Notes: generated from the sequence alone by a model not told the origin. A stretch of DNA of 64,000 bases from Longimicrobiales bacterium (GCA_028278645.1 JANQDZ010000095.1:1-64000), one strand, 5' to 3'; counted from the first letter of the stretch, positions 26,234 to 35,412 are shown. Made by a program: numbers and translations.

Positions 26234-27388
26234 CTACGAAAAGGCGTCCTTCACACGGGACCAGAATCCGCGGTCTTCACCCCGCACGGCATCCTCTGGG
26301 GGAGGCTCTTCCTGTTCTCTGAGCTCCTTCAGGATCCTCTCCTGGTCCTTTGAGAGTTTCTGAGGGGTCCAGATTCTGAGCCGGACCATCTGGTCTCCCC
26401 TGCCACGTCCGTGTAATCCAGGCAAGCCTTGCCCCCTCATCCGGAGGACTTCTCCGGATTGGATTCCCGCCGGAATGGTCAGACGAACGGTCCCGTCCAC
26501 CGTGGGAACCTCCACCTGGTCGCCCAATGCTGCTTGAGTAAACGTGATGGGGAGTTCGAACAGGAGGTTCTCGCCGTCCCGTTTGAACCGGGGATCATCC
26601 TGAACCTCCAGAAGGACGATTATGTCTCCCCTCGGCCCCCCACGAGGTCCCGCATTCCCCTGACCCCGAAGGGTGAGGAAGTTCTCTGAACTCACACCCG
26701 GCGGGACCTCCACGTCCAACTCTTTCTCCTCCCTGACCCGGCCCTCTCCTCGGCAGGAGTCACATGGCGCTTCGACGATGCGGCCTTCGCCACCACAAAC
26801 TCGGCACGGGGCGACGGAAACGAACTGCCCAAAGACCGACCGTTGAACTTGGCGTTCCTCCCCCGAGCCCCCACAGTTCCTGCACGGGACGGGACTGCTT
26901 CCGGGAGCTGCTCCGGATCCCCCACAGGTACCACAAGAGTCGAGGAGGGCCACTCTGATTTTTTTGGTGACGCCCGTGGAGACTTCTCTCAGGGTGAGGG
27001 GCAGCCGAACACGGAGGGTTTGGCCCTTCCCAGCATCCCGTCCACCTCGCTGGCCTCGCCGACCGCCGAAGATTTCTTCGAACCCGGCGAAGCCACCAAA
27101 ATCCCGCATGAAGACCTCGATGGCATCGGCGAAGTCGAAGCCGCCGAAGCCGGGGGATCCGGGACCACCCCGGAGGCCTTGCTCCCCGAAACGGTCGTAC
27201 GTGGTCCTTTTCTCGGAATCCCTCAGGACCTCGTAGGCCTCCGTGACTTCTTTGAAGCGTGCTTCTGCTTCCTTCGAGCCCTCGTTCCGATCGGGGTGGT
27301 ACTTCAGGGCAAGCTTCCGGTAGGCTTTTTTGATGTCCTCCGTGCTTGCATCCCGGCCAACACCCAAGCGGTCGTAGTAGTCTGCCAT
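26234..27388 (-). CDS. dnaJ: Chaperone DnaJ
   Basis: DnaJ is the Hsp40 co-chaperone that stimulates DnaK ATPase and delivers substrates. The 384-residue protein has a J domain with the HPD triad (KYHPDRNEG, about residues 30-38), a Gly/Phe-rich stretch (residues 75-115) and four CxxCxGxG zinc repeats ([32 protein letters not shown]). The C-terminal substrate domains follow. Its ATG directly abuts the hrcA stop codon. No dnaK or grpE is present in the window. Confidence 0.97.
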   Translation of the reverse strand: MADYYDRLGVGRDASTEDIKKAYRKLALKYHPDRNEGSKEAEARFKEVTEAYEVLRDSEKRTTYDRFGEQGLRGGPGSPGFGGFDFADAIEVFMRDFGGFAGFEEIFGGRRGQRGGRDAGKGQTLRVRLPLTLREVSTGVTKKIRVALLDSCGTCGGSGAAPGSSPVPCRNCGGSGEERQVQRSVFGQFVSVAPCRVCGGEGRIVEAPCDSCRGEGRVREEKELDVEVPPGVSSENFLTLRGQGNAGPRGGPRGDIIVLLEVQDDPRFKRDGENLLFELPITFTQAALGDQVEVPTVDGTVRLTIPAGIQSGEVLRMRGQGLPGLHGRGRGDQMVRLRIWTPQKLSKDQERILKELREQEEPPPEDAVRGEDRGFWSRVKDAFS

Positions 27389-28468
27389 TTAAGATCCCAG
27401 GATCCGATTCACCAGGGAAGAGGTCGAGTCAACGATGGCGATGACCTTTTCGTAGGGCATCCGTGTGGGTCCGATGATCCCGATCACACCCTTCAACCCT
27501 CCGATATGGTATTCGGAGGTCACGAGTGTGAAGTCCGTCAACTCGGCCTGCTCGTTTTCGGACCCGATGGTGATCTGAAGACCTCCTTGGTGATTCCTCC
27601 CCGAGAGGGCGTCGATGAGAACCTCTCTTCGCTCAGTGAGCTCGATGAGGCCCTTGAGGCTCTCTCCGGACGTGAACTCTGGTTGGGCCGCCAGAATGCT
27701 GGTTTTCCCAAGAAGGATCTCCCCCTCCTCCAGATCAGACCAGTTGAAGAGGTCCGAACCCGACTCAATAAAGATGTTCAGGAGCTCCTCCGCCGCCGCG
27801 GAATCATCGGCGCGAAAATCCCGAAGCCGGTCCGGCAGAGTCTCACGTATCTCCCTGAGAGTCAGTCCGGCAAGTCGCTCGTTCAGAAGGACGGCCAGTG
27901 TTGCCAGGGTATCTTCCGGAATCTCGCCCTCGAAGTCCACGTACAGGGTCCTGGCGAGGCCGCTCCGTATGGTCGCGACCAGAAGGACCTTGTTCGACGA
28001 CACCCTCAAGAGCTCCAATTTTTCCAGGACCGCCCGCTCGAGCCGGGGCGCCAAGGCCACACCCAGCTCCAACGAAAGGAGGCTCAGGGCCCTGGCCGCC
28101 CTCTGGATCAGGCGTTCCACGGCGGTTGGTCCACCGGAGCCCAGTTCCCGGACCAAAGTGTTCTGGTCTTCGGCGCTGAGATCCGGGAGTCGAATCAGCT
28201 GGTCTACATGGAAGCGGTAGGCAAGGTCCGTCGGGACACGTCCCGCCGAGGTATGGGGATGGGAAAGGTACCCCTTCTCTTCCAGGTCACTCATGGTGTT
28301 TCGGATGGTCGCTGGCGATACGCCCAAACCACTTTCGCGGGCGACAGAACGGCTCCCGGCAGGTTCCGCGGTCTCCACATATGCCCTGACCACGGCCTCC
28401 AGGACGCGGATTTCCCGCTCTGTGAGGTCTTGTCCGACAGATCTCAAATTGCCAGTCGGTTCCATCAT
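27389..28468 (-). CDS. hrcA: Heat-inducible transcription repressor HrcA
   Basis: HrcA represses heat-shock operons through CIRCE operators and depends on GroEL. The 359-residue protein starts at an ATG (28468) followed by a second ATG. It has the N-terminal winged helix (LTEREIRVLEAVVRAYVE, then GVSPATIRNTMSDLEEKGYL and SAGRVPTDLAYRFHVD) and the C-terminal HrcA domain ending in a GVIGIIGPTRMPYEK motif. The upstream extension to 28564 is not conserved. hrcA heads an operon with dnaJ and prmA. No CIRCE inverted repeat is visible near it. A TTGACG / GATCTT pair (28477-28506) could be a promoter very close to the start codon. Confidence 0.95.
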   Translation of the reverse strand: MMEPTGNLRSVGQDLTEREIRVLEAVVRAYVETAEPAGSRSVARESGLGVSPATIRNTMSDLEEKGYLSHPHTSAGRVPTDLAYRFHVDQLIRLPDLSAEDQNTLVRELGSGGPTAVERLIQRAARALSLLSLELGVALAPRLERAVLEKLELLRVSSNKVLLVATIRSGLARTLYVDFEGEIPEDTLATLAVLLNERLAGLTLREIRETLPDRLRDFRADDSAAAEELLNIFIESGSDLFNWSDLEEGEILLGKTSILAAQPEFTSGESLKGLIELTERREVLIDALSGRNHQGGLQITIGSENEQAELTDFTLVTSEYHIGGLKGVIGIIGPTRMPYEKVIAIVDSTSSLVNRILGS

Positions 28469-28476
28469 GATCCCGA

Positions 28477-28506
28477 AAGATCGAAAAGGCCGGGAGGGAG
28501 CGTCAA
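28477..28506 (-). promoter_or_regulatory. Possible promoter of hrcA
   Basis: The minus strand reads TTGACG (28501-28506), 18 bases, then GATCTT (28477-28482). The first hexamer matches the sigma-70 -35 consensus at five of six positions, the second the -10 at three of six. Transcription would begin within about ten bases of the hrcA ATG, so the transcript would be nearly leaderless. The match is modest. Confidence 0.3.
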
Positions 28507-28564
28507 CCCATGCCCCTTCCAGCCCGCAGGCAGAGGCGCCCCCGCCATGAGCCCGAAGGGCCAC

Positions 28565-29716
28565 CTACGACAAGGCCAACTCCATGTCCACCACCAGTTC
28601 GTCAAGCAAAAGCCATCCGGCCGGCTTCAGCCGGACCGCTCCCCCATCGGTGGACCCTAATCCCCTGGAGACCCACTCCTCCGCCAAAGCCCGTGCCCTG
28701 GAGTTCAAATCGGCAAGGGGCACTCCGTTCGATGTCCGCAGGCCCAGCCAGATTCGCTCCAACCGAGCTTCCGATGTGCCCACGGGTTCCTCCCCGCTCC
28801 AGGGCGGTCTCCCCTCCGCACAGGCAGCCTGATAATCACCCCAGTCCTTCAGATTCCATCGCCGTTTCCCTCCCCGGAAGGAGTGGGCGCTGTTTCCCAA
28901 ACCGACGTAGGGCCGGAGCTCCCAGTAGGTCAGGTTATGCTGGGACTCAGCCCCGGGAAGAGCGAAGTTCGACACCTCATAGTGCACATACCCAGCTTCG
29001 ATCAGTCGTTCAGCCGCTCGTAAATACTCGGTCCGGTACGTCTCTTCTGAGGGGGTGGAGACGACACCTTGGTCCACCCGCTCGGCCAGGGCTGTCCCGG
29101 ACTCCACGGTCAAGCCGTAGAGGCTGACGTGGGGTACCCCCAGGCTCAAGGCCACGTCGAGGTCTCTGTCCCAGTCCCTGTCGAACTCAGAGGGTAGGCC
29201 GAAGATGAGGTCGATGGTGAGGTTGGTGAGTCCTGCCTCCCGGGCGATCCCCACTGCGGCCACGGCCTCCTGGGGCGTGTGCCGCCTGCTCAGCCGTCGA
29301 AGAACTTCGGAGTGGAAACTCTGGACACCCAGACTCAGCCTGTTCACCCCGGCTTGAGCCCATGCCGATGCAAGCGAAGGTGAGAAGGAGTCGGGGTTGG
29401 CTTCCGCCGTCCACTCCAGCCCGGGATGGCTCATGCGCTCCTGGCCGAGGAGGCTTCTCACGGCGGCCATGGCTCCCGGCCCCAGGAGGGACGGGGTCCC
29501 TCCACCGACATAGACGGTCTCCAGCACGGGAGCCAGGCGAAATAGAGGGTCCGTTTCCAGCCAGCCCAACTCGACCTGGATGGACTCCGTCCAGGCTTGG
29601 AGATCCACGTCGGTCACGCTTACAGCGAAGTCACAATAGGGGCACCTACTGGCACAGAACGGAGCGTGGAGGTAAACCGAGCGGATTCCTGATGGAGGAG
29701 TAACGGGGAACGTCAT
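28565..29716 (-). CDS. hemW: Radical SAM heme chaperone HemW
   Basis: HemW is a radical SAM protein related to oxygen-independent coproporphyrinogen oxidase that binds heme and delivers it to target proteins. The 383-residue protein starts SVYLHAPFCASRCPYCDF early; C21, C25 and C28 form the CxxxCxxC iron-sulfur motif followed by DF, the HemW rather than HemN signature. The GGGTPSLL segment and the C-terminal winged-helix-like HemN_C region follow. The ATG at 29716 has GAGGG upstream. The gene order hemW-hrcA-dnaJ is typical of many bacteria. It lies 14 bases after dprA. Confidence 0.93.
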   Translation of the reverse strand: MTFPVTPPSGIRSVYLHAPFCASRCPYCDFAVSVTDVDLQAWTESIQVELGWLETDPLFRLAPVLETVYVGGGTPSLLGPGAMAAVRSLLGQERMSHPGLEWTAEANPDSFSPSLASAWAQAGVNRLSLGVQSFHSEVLRRLSRRHTPQEAVAAVGIAREAGLTNLTIDLIFGLPSEFDRDWDRDLDVALSLGVPHVSLYGLTVESGTALAERVDQGVVSTPSEETYRTEYLRAAERLIEAGYVHYEVSNFALPGAESQHNLTYWELRPYVGLGNSAHSFRGGKRRWNLKDWGDYQAACAEGRPPWSGEEPVGTSEARLERIWLGLRTSNGVPLADLNSRARALAEEWVSRGLGSTDGGAVRLKPAGWLLLDELVVDMELALS

Positions 29717-29730
29717 TTACTTACCCTCGA

Positions 29731-30825
29731 TCAGCCACGTTGGAAGCGCAGGCCGGGACGTTGTAGCGCCCAGCCACCGAGCTCCAGCGCGGAGAGGCCC
29801 GCTAACGCATCCGGCAGCCGAATCACGGCCGCCCGAGCGACCTCTTCAGCGCTTTTCGGAGTGTCATCCAGGACCGTCCAGATCCTCCTGAGGTCAGCCG
29901 GAACGTCTTCAGAAGGTGATGTTGACCCTGCAGGATGCAAATCGGCCGGATCGAACGTCCAACCAAGCCCTGTCAGCTCGTCCAGGATTTGTACCGGGTC
30001 GGGGATGACCCGGGCTCCCTCCCTCAGGAGAGCGTTAGTGCCTTCGGCCTGGGGGTTTTCTACAGAACCGGGCAGTGCGAGGACATCCCGCCCCAAATCG
30101 AGGCCGTGGTCCACGGTAATGAGCGCACCGCTTTTTTTCCCTGCCTCCACCACGATAACAGCCTGGGAAAGGGCCGCGATGATCCGGTTCCGTTTGGGAA
30201 AGTGGTGAGGGAGTGCCGGTTCATCGGGGAGGAACTCGGACACCAACAGACCTTTTCCGGCGATCTCATGAGAAAGGGCTTTGTGTGCACGGGGGTAAGA
30301 AACTCCGAACCCGGAACCCAGGACCGCCACGGTGGCCCCACCTGCCCCCAGGGCCCCCCGGTGGGCCGCCCCGTCGATCCCAAGAGCCATTCCGCTCACC
30401 ACCGTTACACCCGCGCCACCCAGGAGGCCCGCCAATGTCTCGGCGGCCCGCCGTCCCACCACCGTGGCCCGGCGGGACCCAACGATGGCTACAGCCCTCC
30501 CATCCAGGAGGCCCAGGTCTCCCTTCAGGAAGATCAGCGGTGGTGGATCCGTCAACTCCAGGAGGGCCTGCGGGTACCGAGGGGAGGTCATGGGGAGGAC
30601 GGTGACCCCGTTTTCCCGAAGGGCGTCACGAAGATCGGCGGGGGGGTCAATTTCCAGGAGATCCGTCTGGGTTCCCGTCACCTCCAGGGCCTCCACCCCC
30701 GAGCCGTGGGCTTCCACCAGTTCCCTGATGCCGCGGTCTCCGAGCCTTGGCACTCCTTTCAAGCGGAGAAAAGCCCGGACCTCCCCAGCCTCCCGGTCGG
30801 TGAGAGTCACTCCGGAACCCACCAC
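29731..30825 (-). CDS. dprA: DNA processing protein DprA (Smf)
   Basis: DprA binds incoming single-stranded DNA in natural transformation and loads RecA. The 364-residue protein has an N-terminal helix-hairpin-helix-like region, the Rossmann-type DprA core with VAIVGSRRAT, VVSGMALGIDGAAHRGAL, FPKRNRIIAALS and KKSGALITVDH, and a C-terminal winged-helix-like DML1 domain. Two tandem GTG codons at 30825 and 30822 follow AGGAGGA, so one of them is the start. The beginning overlaps the 3' end of obgE by 19 bases. DprA also occurs in bacteria not known to be competent. Confidence 0.93.
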   Translation of the reverse strand: MVGSGVTLTDREAGEVRAFLRLKGVPRLGDRGIRELVEAHGSGVEALEVTGTQTDLLEIDPPADLRDALRENGVTVLPMTSPRYPQALLELTDPPPLIFLKGDLGLLDGRAVAIVGSRRATVVGRRAAETLAGLLGGAGVTVVSGMALGIDGAAHRGALGAGGATVAVLGSGFGVSYPRAHKALSHEIAGKGLLVSEFLPDEPALPHHFPKRNRIIAALSQAVIVVEAGKKSGALITVDHGLDLGRDVLALPGSVENPQAEGTNALLREGARVIPDPVQILDELTGLGWTFDPADLHPAGSTSPSEDVPADLRRIWTVLDDTPKSAEEVARAAVIRLPDALAGLSALELGGWALQRPGLRFQRG

Positions 30826-31835
30826 TCCTCCTCTTCGTCATCCCCTTCCGCCTCCACCTGGGACCGAGTGCGATCGAAGAGACTCTCCAGGAGGGGCTCC
30901 AGGTTCATCCTGGCCACCGCGCTGATGGAGAAAACGCCCCACGCATCCGGTGCATGAACCGACGGAGTTTCCGCATCCGGTGGGAGGAGGTCGAGTTTTG
31001 TCAAAACGAGGCAGTGGGGAGTCTGGGCCAGCTCGGAAGAGTGCTGCTCCACTTCCGTCCTTAGCTGGTCGTATTCGGCCTGGAGGTCGCCTGCGTCAAG
31101 GGGAACCAGGAAGGCCAAGGTCCTCGTCCGTTCGATATGCCGCAGGAATTGCAACCCCAGCCCCCGGCCTTCATGAGCCCCCTCGATGATGCCCGGGATA
31201 TCGGCCACCACAAAGGACCGGTAGTCAGGCAACTGAACCACGCCGAGGTTCGGGGTAAGGGTCGTGAACGGGTAGTCGGCAACCTTCGGATGGGCTTTGG
31301 AGATGGCTGAGAGGAGGGTGGATTTTCCGGCGTTGGGTTGACCGACGAGGCCCACATCGGCAATGAGTTTTAGTTCAAGCTCGATCCGGCGTTCCTCCCC
31401 TTCCTCCCCCGGCTCCCAGCGCCGCGGAGCCTGGTGGGTGGAGGTGGCAAACCGGGCGTTTCCCCGCCCCCCTCGCCCCCCATGAGCCACCACGAGGCGT
31501 TGCCCTCTCCCCAGCAATTCCCCAAGGAACTCGCCGGTTTCCGCATCTTTTGCGATGGTCCCTGGTGGGACGTGGATCTCCACGGACTCCCCGGCTCGCC
31601 CTGTCTTGTTGCTTCCCTCACCGTGCTGGCCCCGCTCAGCCTTGTAGTTCATGCGCCGGGTGAGGTCCAGCAGGGTGGTCAATTGGGGGTCTGCCACCAG
31701 AACCACGTCCCCACCCTTGCCCCCGTCTCCCCCTGCCGGCCCTCCCCGAGGGACTCCCTTCTCCCTCCGAAAAGCCTCGGCTCCGGAGCCGCCTGTACCA
31801 GCCTGAACCTGGATGACCGCTCGGTCCACGAACAC
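30807..31835 (-). CDS. obgE: GTPase ObgE/CgtA
   Basis: Obg is an essential GTPase linked to 50S assembly, stringent response and cell cycle. With the GTG at 31835 (AGGAGG eight bases upstream) the protein has 342 residues. The glycine-rich Obg fold occupies residues 1-158 (GGSGAEAFRREK, GGDGGKGGD). The G domain has G1 GQPNAGKS at residues 165-172, DIPGIIEGA as G3 and LTKLDLL as G4. The C-terminal OCT domain of some Obg proteins is absent; instead there is a short acidic tail. The longer frame to 31985 is not family-like. It overlaps dprA by 19 bases. Confidence 0.95.
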   Translation of the reverse strand: MFVDRAVIQVQAGTGGSGAEAFRREKGVPRGGPAGGDGGKGGDVVLVADPQLTTLLDLTRRMNYKAERGQHGEGSNKTGRAGESVEIHVPPGTIAKDAETGEFLGELLGRGQRLVVAHGGRGGRGNARFATSTHQAPRRWEPGEEGEERRIELELKLIADVGLVGQPNAGKSTLLSAISKAHPKVADYPFTTLTPNLGVVQLPDYRSFVVADIPGIIEGAHEGRGLGLQFLRHIERTRTLAFLVPLDAGDLQAEYDQLRTEVEQHSSELAQTPHCLVLTKLDLLPPDAETPSVHAPDAWGVFSISAVARMNLEPLLESLFDRTRSQVEAEGDDEEEEWWVPE

Positions 31836-31851
31836 GCTGGACTCCTCCTTC

Positions 31852-32499
31852 CTACCGGGAGAACCCCGGGACGTTTGGGGCCAACTCGACCGGCCGGCTC
31901 TGGACCCGCTCCCACACCATCTGGGCAGCTTCCGCTCCCCCCGAGTCCATGAGGGAGGACGCCACGACCAGTGCCGCTTCCACATCCTCTGGAGAAGCTC
32001 CCGCGTTCAACGCCCCCCGGAGGTGAGAATAGAGTTGCCGCGGGGCCTGGAGGACCGCCAGCAGGGCGGCGATACACAACTCCCGGGTAGGGAGATCGAG
32101 CCCGGGACGCCCGAGGACCTTCCCATAGCCTTCCACCACCATCCATCGCTCCATGTCGGGATGAAGTTCCCTGACGTTGCGTCGGAGTCCCGCATACTGC
32201 CCCGCATATACCGCCCGACATACCTCTTTCCCGCGGTCGCTCCAAGCGGCCCAATCGTCCTGGACGCCTTCTCCCGCCTCCTGCCCACTGATCTCCCTCC
32301 ATCTCCCGAAAGCGTCTAATGCGGCAGGATAACCCAGGAAGAGGTAGGCTTGAAGGATGACCTCTTCCACCTCCCCGGCTATCCCGGTCTCCGCTCCCTC
32401 CCGCAAGGCTCCCTCCAACCCATCAGGATCCCTTGATGCCAAAGCCGCAGAGATCCTTACCAGAGTCTCTCTCCGTTTGTCCAACGCGCCGCCGGTCAT
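31852..32499 (-). CDS. Carboxymuconolactone decarboxylase family protein
   Basis: A 215-residue, all-helical protein with a CMD/AhpD-like core in the second half: TRELCIAALLAVLQAPRQLY followed by HLRGALNAGASPEDVE. The CxxC of AhpD-type peroxidases is absent; only a single cysteine lies in ELCIAA. This suggests it is neither a canonical disulfide reductase nor, on its own, the muconolactone enzyme. The first half repeats a similar helical pattern (GEVEEVILQAYLFLGYPAAL), so the protein may be a fused pair of CMD repeats. The ATG overlaps the asparaginase stop by one base (TGATG). Biochemical role unknown. Confidence 0.75.
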   Translation of the reverse strand: MTGGALDKRRETLVRISAALASRDPDGLEGALREGAETGIAGEVEEVILQAYLFLGYPAALDAFGRWREISGQEAGEGVQDDWAAWSDRGKEVCRAVYAGQYAGLRRNVRELHPDMERWMVVEGYGKVLGRPGLDLPTRELCIAALLAVLQAPRQLYSHLRGALNAGASPEDVEAALVVASSLMDSGGAEAAQMVWERVQSRPVELAPNVPGFSR

Positions 32500-33551
32500 C
32501 AGTTCGTCCCAGCTCCTGGAGATAGATCAAAATTCCCGGAGATTTCCCCCACTTTTTCCCCCAATGTGTTCCGGAGGGGCGACCTCCGAAATCCCTCCAA
32601 CGCCTCCCCTTCTGCCTCACTCAATACGCCCAGGAGGTCCAGTACCCTCATGGCGGCCGCATCTCCCGCCCTCATTCCCCCGTCCTGTACCTTTACCGCA
32701 ACACCAAGCCCCTCCGATGGAATCATGACCCCATAAACCCCTTCTGCTCCCAACTTTCCGATCAGACGCCCGCCAGTGGCCCGTATTAGAGCCGTACAGA
32801 ACCGGTCCGTGCCGCCCAGCATGAAGGGATGGGACGCCATAGAGCCCACCACTCGGCCGGCACCCTCATCGGTAAGACTGGCATTCCCGAGCTTGGCGAA
32901 GGAGAGGGCCATGTTCCGGAGGGGGACCCCGAAGGCCACCATCCCACAACCGTCAGGCATGGTCTGGATCGCCCCGGCCGGGATTTCGGTGAACCGGGTC
33001 ATTTCCTCCAACATCCGGCCCTGAAGGGGATGCTGAGGGTTCAGGTAAGTTTCCACCGGCCAATCATGGACTTTTGTCAGGCCTAGCATGGCGGCATGTT
33101 GCCCTGAGCAGTTGTTATGGGCAGGTGTGACCGATTCTCCGGCTCGATACAGCTCCTCGGCGGTCTTTGAACGGAGCGGGGCCAATGGGCCTAATCCCAG
33201 GGCCTCGGGAGGAAACCCCACTTTCTCCAGGATGGAGGTCACCGTTTCCAGGTGTTCCCGCTCGCCATTATGGGAAGCCGCAGTGAGGGCGAGCTCCTTT
33301 TCGGAAAGGCCGAACTGATCCGCCACGCCGTCGTCCACCAGAGGTAAGGCCTGGAAAGGCTTGGCAGCGGACCGGTACACCGTCACCCACTCCGTATCCC
33401 CCTGGCCGGCCAGAACTGCCCCGTCGTGGTCCACGACGACGGCATTCACGAGATGGAGAGACTCTACCACCCCGTGACGGGTGCACCAGACCCCTTTCGG
33501 CACGGTATGCTGAGGTAGAGCCACCGACGGTACCTCCCTGAGGACCTCCAC
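32499..33551 (-). CDS. Asparaginase of the zinc-dependent Asparaginase_II family
   Basis: A 350-residue protein of the PF06089 family, of which Rhizobium etli ReAV is the studied enzyme. The serine-lysine pair S61 and K64 in RSAAKPF has the same spacing as S48 and K51 of ReAV. C148 in NNCSGQH and C202 in DGCGMV sit exactly 87 and 141 residues after S61, as C135 and C189 do after S48 in ReAV. ReAV's zinc-ligand Lys138 corresponds to Q151 here, a notable change. The predicted activity is asparagine hydrolysis, with that reservation. The GTG start at 33551 has a weak ribosome site. The gene overlaps the CMD gene by one base. Confidence 0.85.
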   Translation of the reverse strand: MEVLREVPSVALPQHTVPKGVWCTRHGVVESLHLVNAVVVDHDGAVLAGQGDTEWVTVYRSAAKPFQALPLVDDGVADQFGLSEKELALTAASHNGEREHLETVTSILEKVGFPPEALGLGPLAPLRSKTAEELYRAGESVTPAHNNCSGQHAAMLGLTKVHDWPVETYLNPQHPLQGRMLEEMTRFTEIPAGAIQTMPDGCGMVAFGVPLRNMALSFAKLGNASLTDEGAGRVVGSMASHPFMLGGTDRFCTALIRATGGRLIGKLGAEGVYGVMIPSEGLGVAVKVQDGGMRAGDAAAMRVLDLLGVLSEAEGEALEGFRRSPLRNTLGEKVGEISGNFDLSPGAGTN

Positions 33552-33641
33552 CCTATGAGGATGACTGCCCTCGGCTTGAAGATCCCAGGCTCCGGGGGCC
33601 GAAGAATGCGACGTTGGGCCTCACCGGGGGCCGAGCTCGGA

Positions 33642-33677
33642 CCCTGGTCAGAGGGACGTGTCCCCTGACCCCCAGGG
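33642..33677 (-). other. Hairpin after the S41 protease gene
   Basis: An 11-bp stem with one bulge (GGTCAGAGGGAC, 33646-33657, pairing with GTCCCCTGACC at 33660-33670) is flanked by a further CCCT/AGGG pairing. It begins six bases after the protease stop codon on the minus strand. No U tract follows, so it may act as a Rho-assisted terminator or mRNA end. The rest of this 131-base gap shows nothing else. Confidence 0.4.
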
Positions 33678-33682
33678 CCTGG

Positions 33683-35368
33683 TTACGACCCCGAGTCGGT
33701 TACAGCCATCGGCTCCTCCGGGGTCTGCATTTCGCCTGGGATCGGGACCCAGTCGGAATACTCCGGATCTGCCGATATTTCAAGGAGGGTCGGAGTGGAT
33801 GCGGAAGCAGCCAGGAGCTGGAGAGCCCGCTGGATCGCGTTGTCCTGGGGTAGCATCTTCCTGAATTCCCCCACGTCCCCCCAGGCCTGGAGAGCGATCT
33901 CCCGCTCGACATGGAACCGGATGAACCGCCGAGCTGCCCGGAAGGCTGAGTCGCCCAATTCCACGCCGGATTCGGAGAGGTGTCGATGGACTCCCTCGAG
34001 CTCCACATTGCTAAGGGAGAATCCAGGCTCCAATCCCGGATGGTCCTGAAGGTACCGGACGGCGTAATTGAACACCGATGTCGGGAAATTCCCCCCACTG
34101 CGATCCAGCTCCCTCAGCGCATTCTGTTCCGCCAGTGTCAGCGTGTCGGCGATGACAAGCACATCGGGCACGATCCCGCCTCCGCCAAGAACCGTCCGCC
34201 CACCTTCCGTCCGGAACACCGGTTTTCCTACCGTATCCGGCCGGGTGGCAAAAACTCCCGTTAACGTGATGGCACTCCGCTCCAGCGCCCTGATCTGATC
34301 CTCCCGGTCCTTGTGGATGGACCGGCCGAGGGGAGTATACCATCTGGCCGTGGTCAACTTCAGGATGTTCCCACCGGTGAGGGGAAACAGGGTTTGGACC
34401 GATCCTTTCCCGAAGGTGGGAGCTCCCACGACCAAGGCCCGATCATTGTCCTGAAGGGCGCCGGCAATGATCTCCGAGGCGCTGGCGCTCCGTTCGTCCA
34501 CAAGGACGACCATCCTGAGGTCGGGGTAGGGTTGGCCCTGATGCGAGCTGTAGGTCTGTGTCTGGTTGAACCCACGACCCCGGGTCCCAACCACGACCTG
34601 TTCAGGGTCCAAGAAATGATCGGTGATGGCGATCCCTTGGTCCAAAGGCCCACCTCCGTTCCCCCTGAGATCCAGGATCAATTCCTGAACTCCTGCAGCT
34701 CGGAGTGAGTCCACAGCTCTTTTGATCTCGGCGAAGGACGTTTCCGTCACCGACTCGAGCGGAATGTACCCGACACCGTCCCCAATCTCAGTGACAAAAG
34801 GAACGGACCGAAGCTGGATCGTCTCTCTGGTTATCTCGAACGGAAGGCCCCCGTCCACCCCCGGGCGCCTCACTTTCACCGAAACAGCCGTACCGGGGCG
34901 ACCACGAAGGGCTTCGACCACATCGTCCGGGTCCCACCCTTCGGTCGACAGGCCCCCGACCTCGATGATCTGGTCCCCCGCCCTCACACCGGCCCTGGTC
35001 CCTGGTGTCCCGGGAAGCGGGTTGATTACGGTTACCCACCCGTCCCGTGGGATCACTTCCAGTCCCACTCCACCGTATTCGCCCTCCATGCGGATGCGGA
35101 AATCATCCACGTCGGAGACAGGCATGAAGGACGTGTTCGGATCCCCCAGCTCCTGCAGGACTCCTTGGATCGCGGAGGAATAGAGCTCTTCCCGATCGAC
35201 AGGATCAACGAAGCTATTGAGGACGTGGCCCATGACCTCTTCGAAAAGGCGGACCTGGAAATAGACGTTCTTCTCCTGACCGACCCCTTTTTGAAGGAGC
35301 CAGCCCCCACACAGGACCGCCGTAAGGAGGACCATTCCGGGAGCGAAGATCGTGGAAAACCGTTTCAT
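33683..35368 (-). CDS. S41 family carboxy-terminal processing protease
   Basis: A 561-residue periplasmic or membrane-anchored protease of the CtpA/Tsp family. Residues 6-26 are hydrophobic (signal or anchor). A PDZ domain spans about residues 95-175. The S41 core has LRGNGGGPLDQ, the catalytic serine S296 within SASASE, and K321 in TFGKGSVQT; the 25-residue spacing equals that of S430 and K455 in E. coli Tsp. The last 180 residues, after IVPDVLV, are helical and not part of the core. The ATG at 35368 has no strong ribosome site. It lies 44 bases after tmk. Substrates unknown. Confidence 0.93.
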   Translation of the reverse strand: MKRFSTIFAPGMVLLTAVLCGGWLLQKGVGQEKNVYFQVRLFEEVMGHVLNSFVDPVDREELYSSAIQGVLQELGDPNTSFMPVSDVDDFRIRMEGEYGGVGLEVIPRDGWVTVINPLPGTPGTRAGVRAGDQIIEVGGLSTEGWDPDDVVEALRGRPGTAVSVKVRRPGVDGGLPFEITRETIQLRSVPFVTEIGDGVGYIPLESVTETSFAEIKRAVDSLRAAGVQELILDLRGNGGGPLDQGIAITDHFLDPEQVVVGTRGRGFNQTQTYSSHQGQPYPDLRMVVLVDERSASASEIIAGALQDNDRALVVGAPTFGKGSVQTLFPLTGGNILKLTTARWYTPLGRSIHKDREDQIRALERSAITLTGVFATRPDTVGKPVFRTEGGRTVLGGGGIVPDVLVIADTLTLAEQNALRELDRSGGNFPTSVFNYAVRYLQDHPGLEPGFSLSNVELEGVHRHLSESGVELGDSAFRAARRFIRFHVEREIALQAWGDVGEFRKMLPQDNAIQRALQLLAASASTPTLLEISADPEYSDWVPIPGEMQTPEEPMAVTDSGS

Positions 35369-35412
35369 GACATCCAGTGTTCAATAAGAACCGCTTTAGA
35401 CTCCTCTTCTTG

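Noticed and set aside
28469-28565. CIRCE operator upstream of hrcA
   Set aside because: No TTAGCACTC or GAGTGCTAA half-site is present in this gap.
26843-28660. 605-codon plus-strand open frame opposite dnaJ and hrcA
   Set aside because: It is an antisense shadow of two conserved genes on the minus strand in a GC-rich genome. The protein has no family features and there is no ribosome site at its start.
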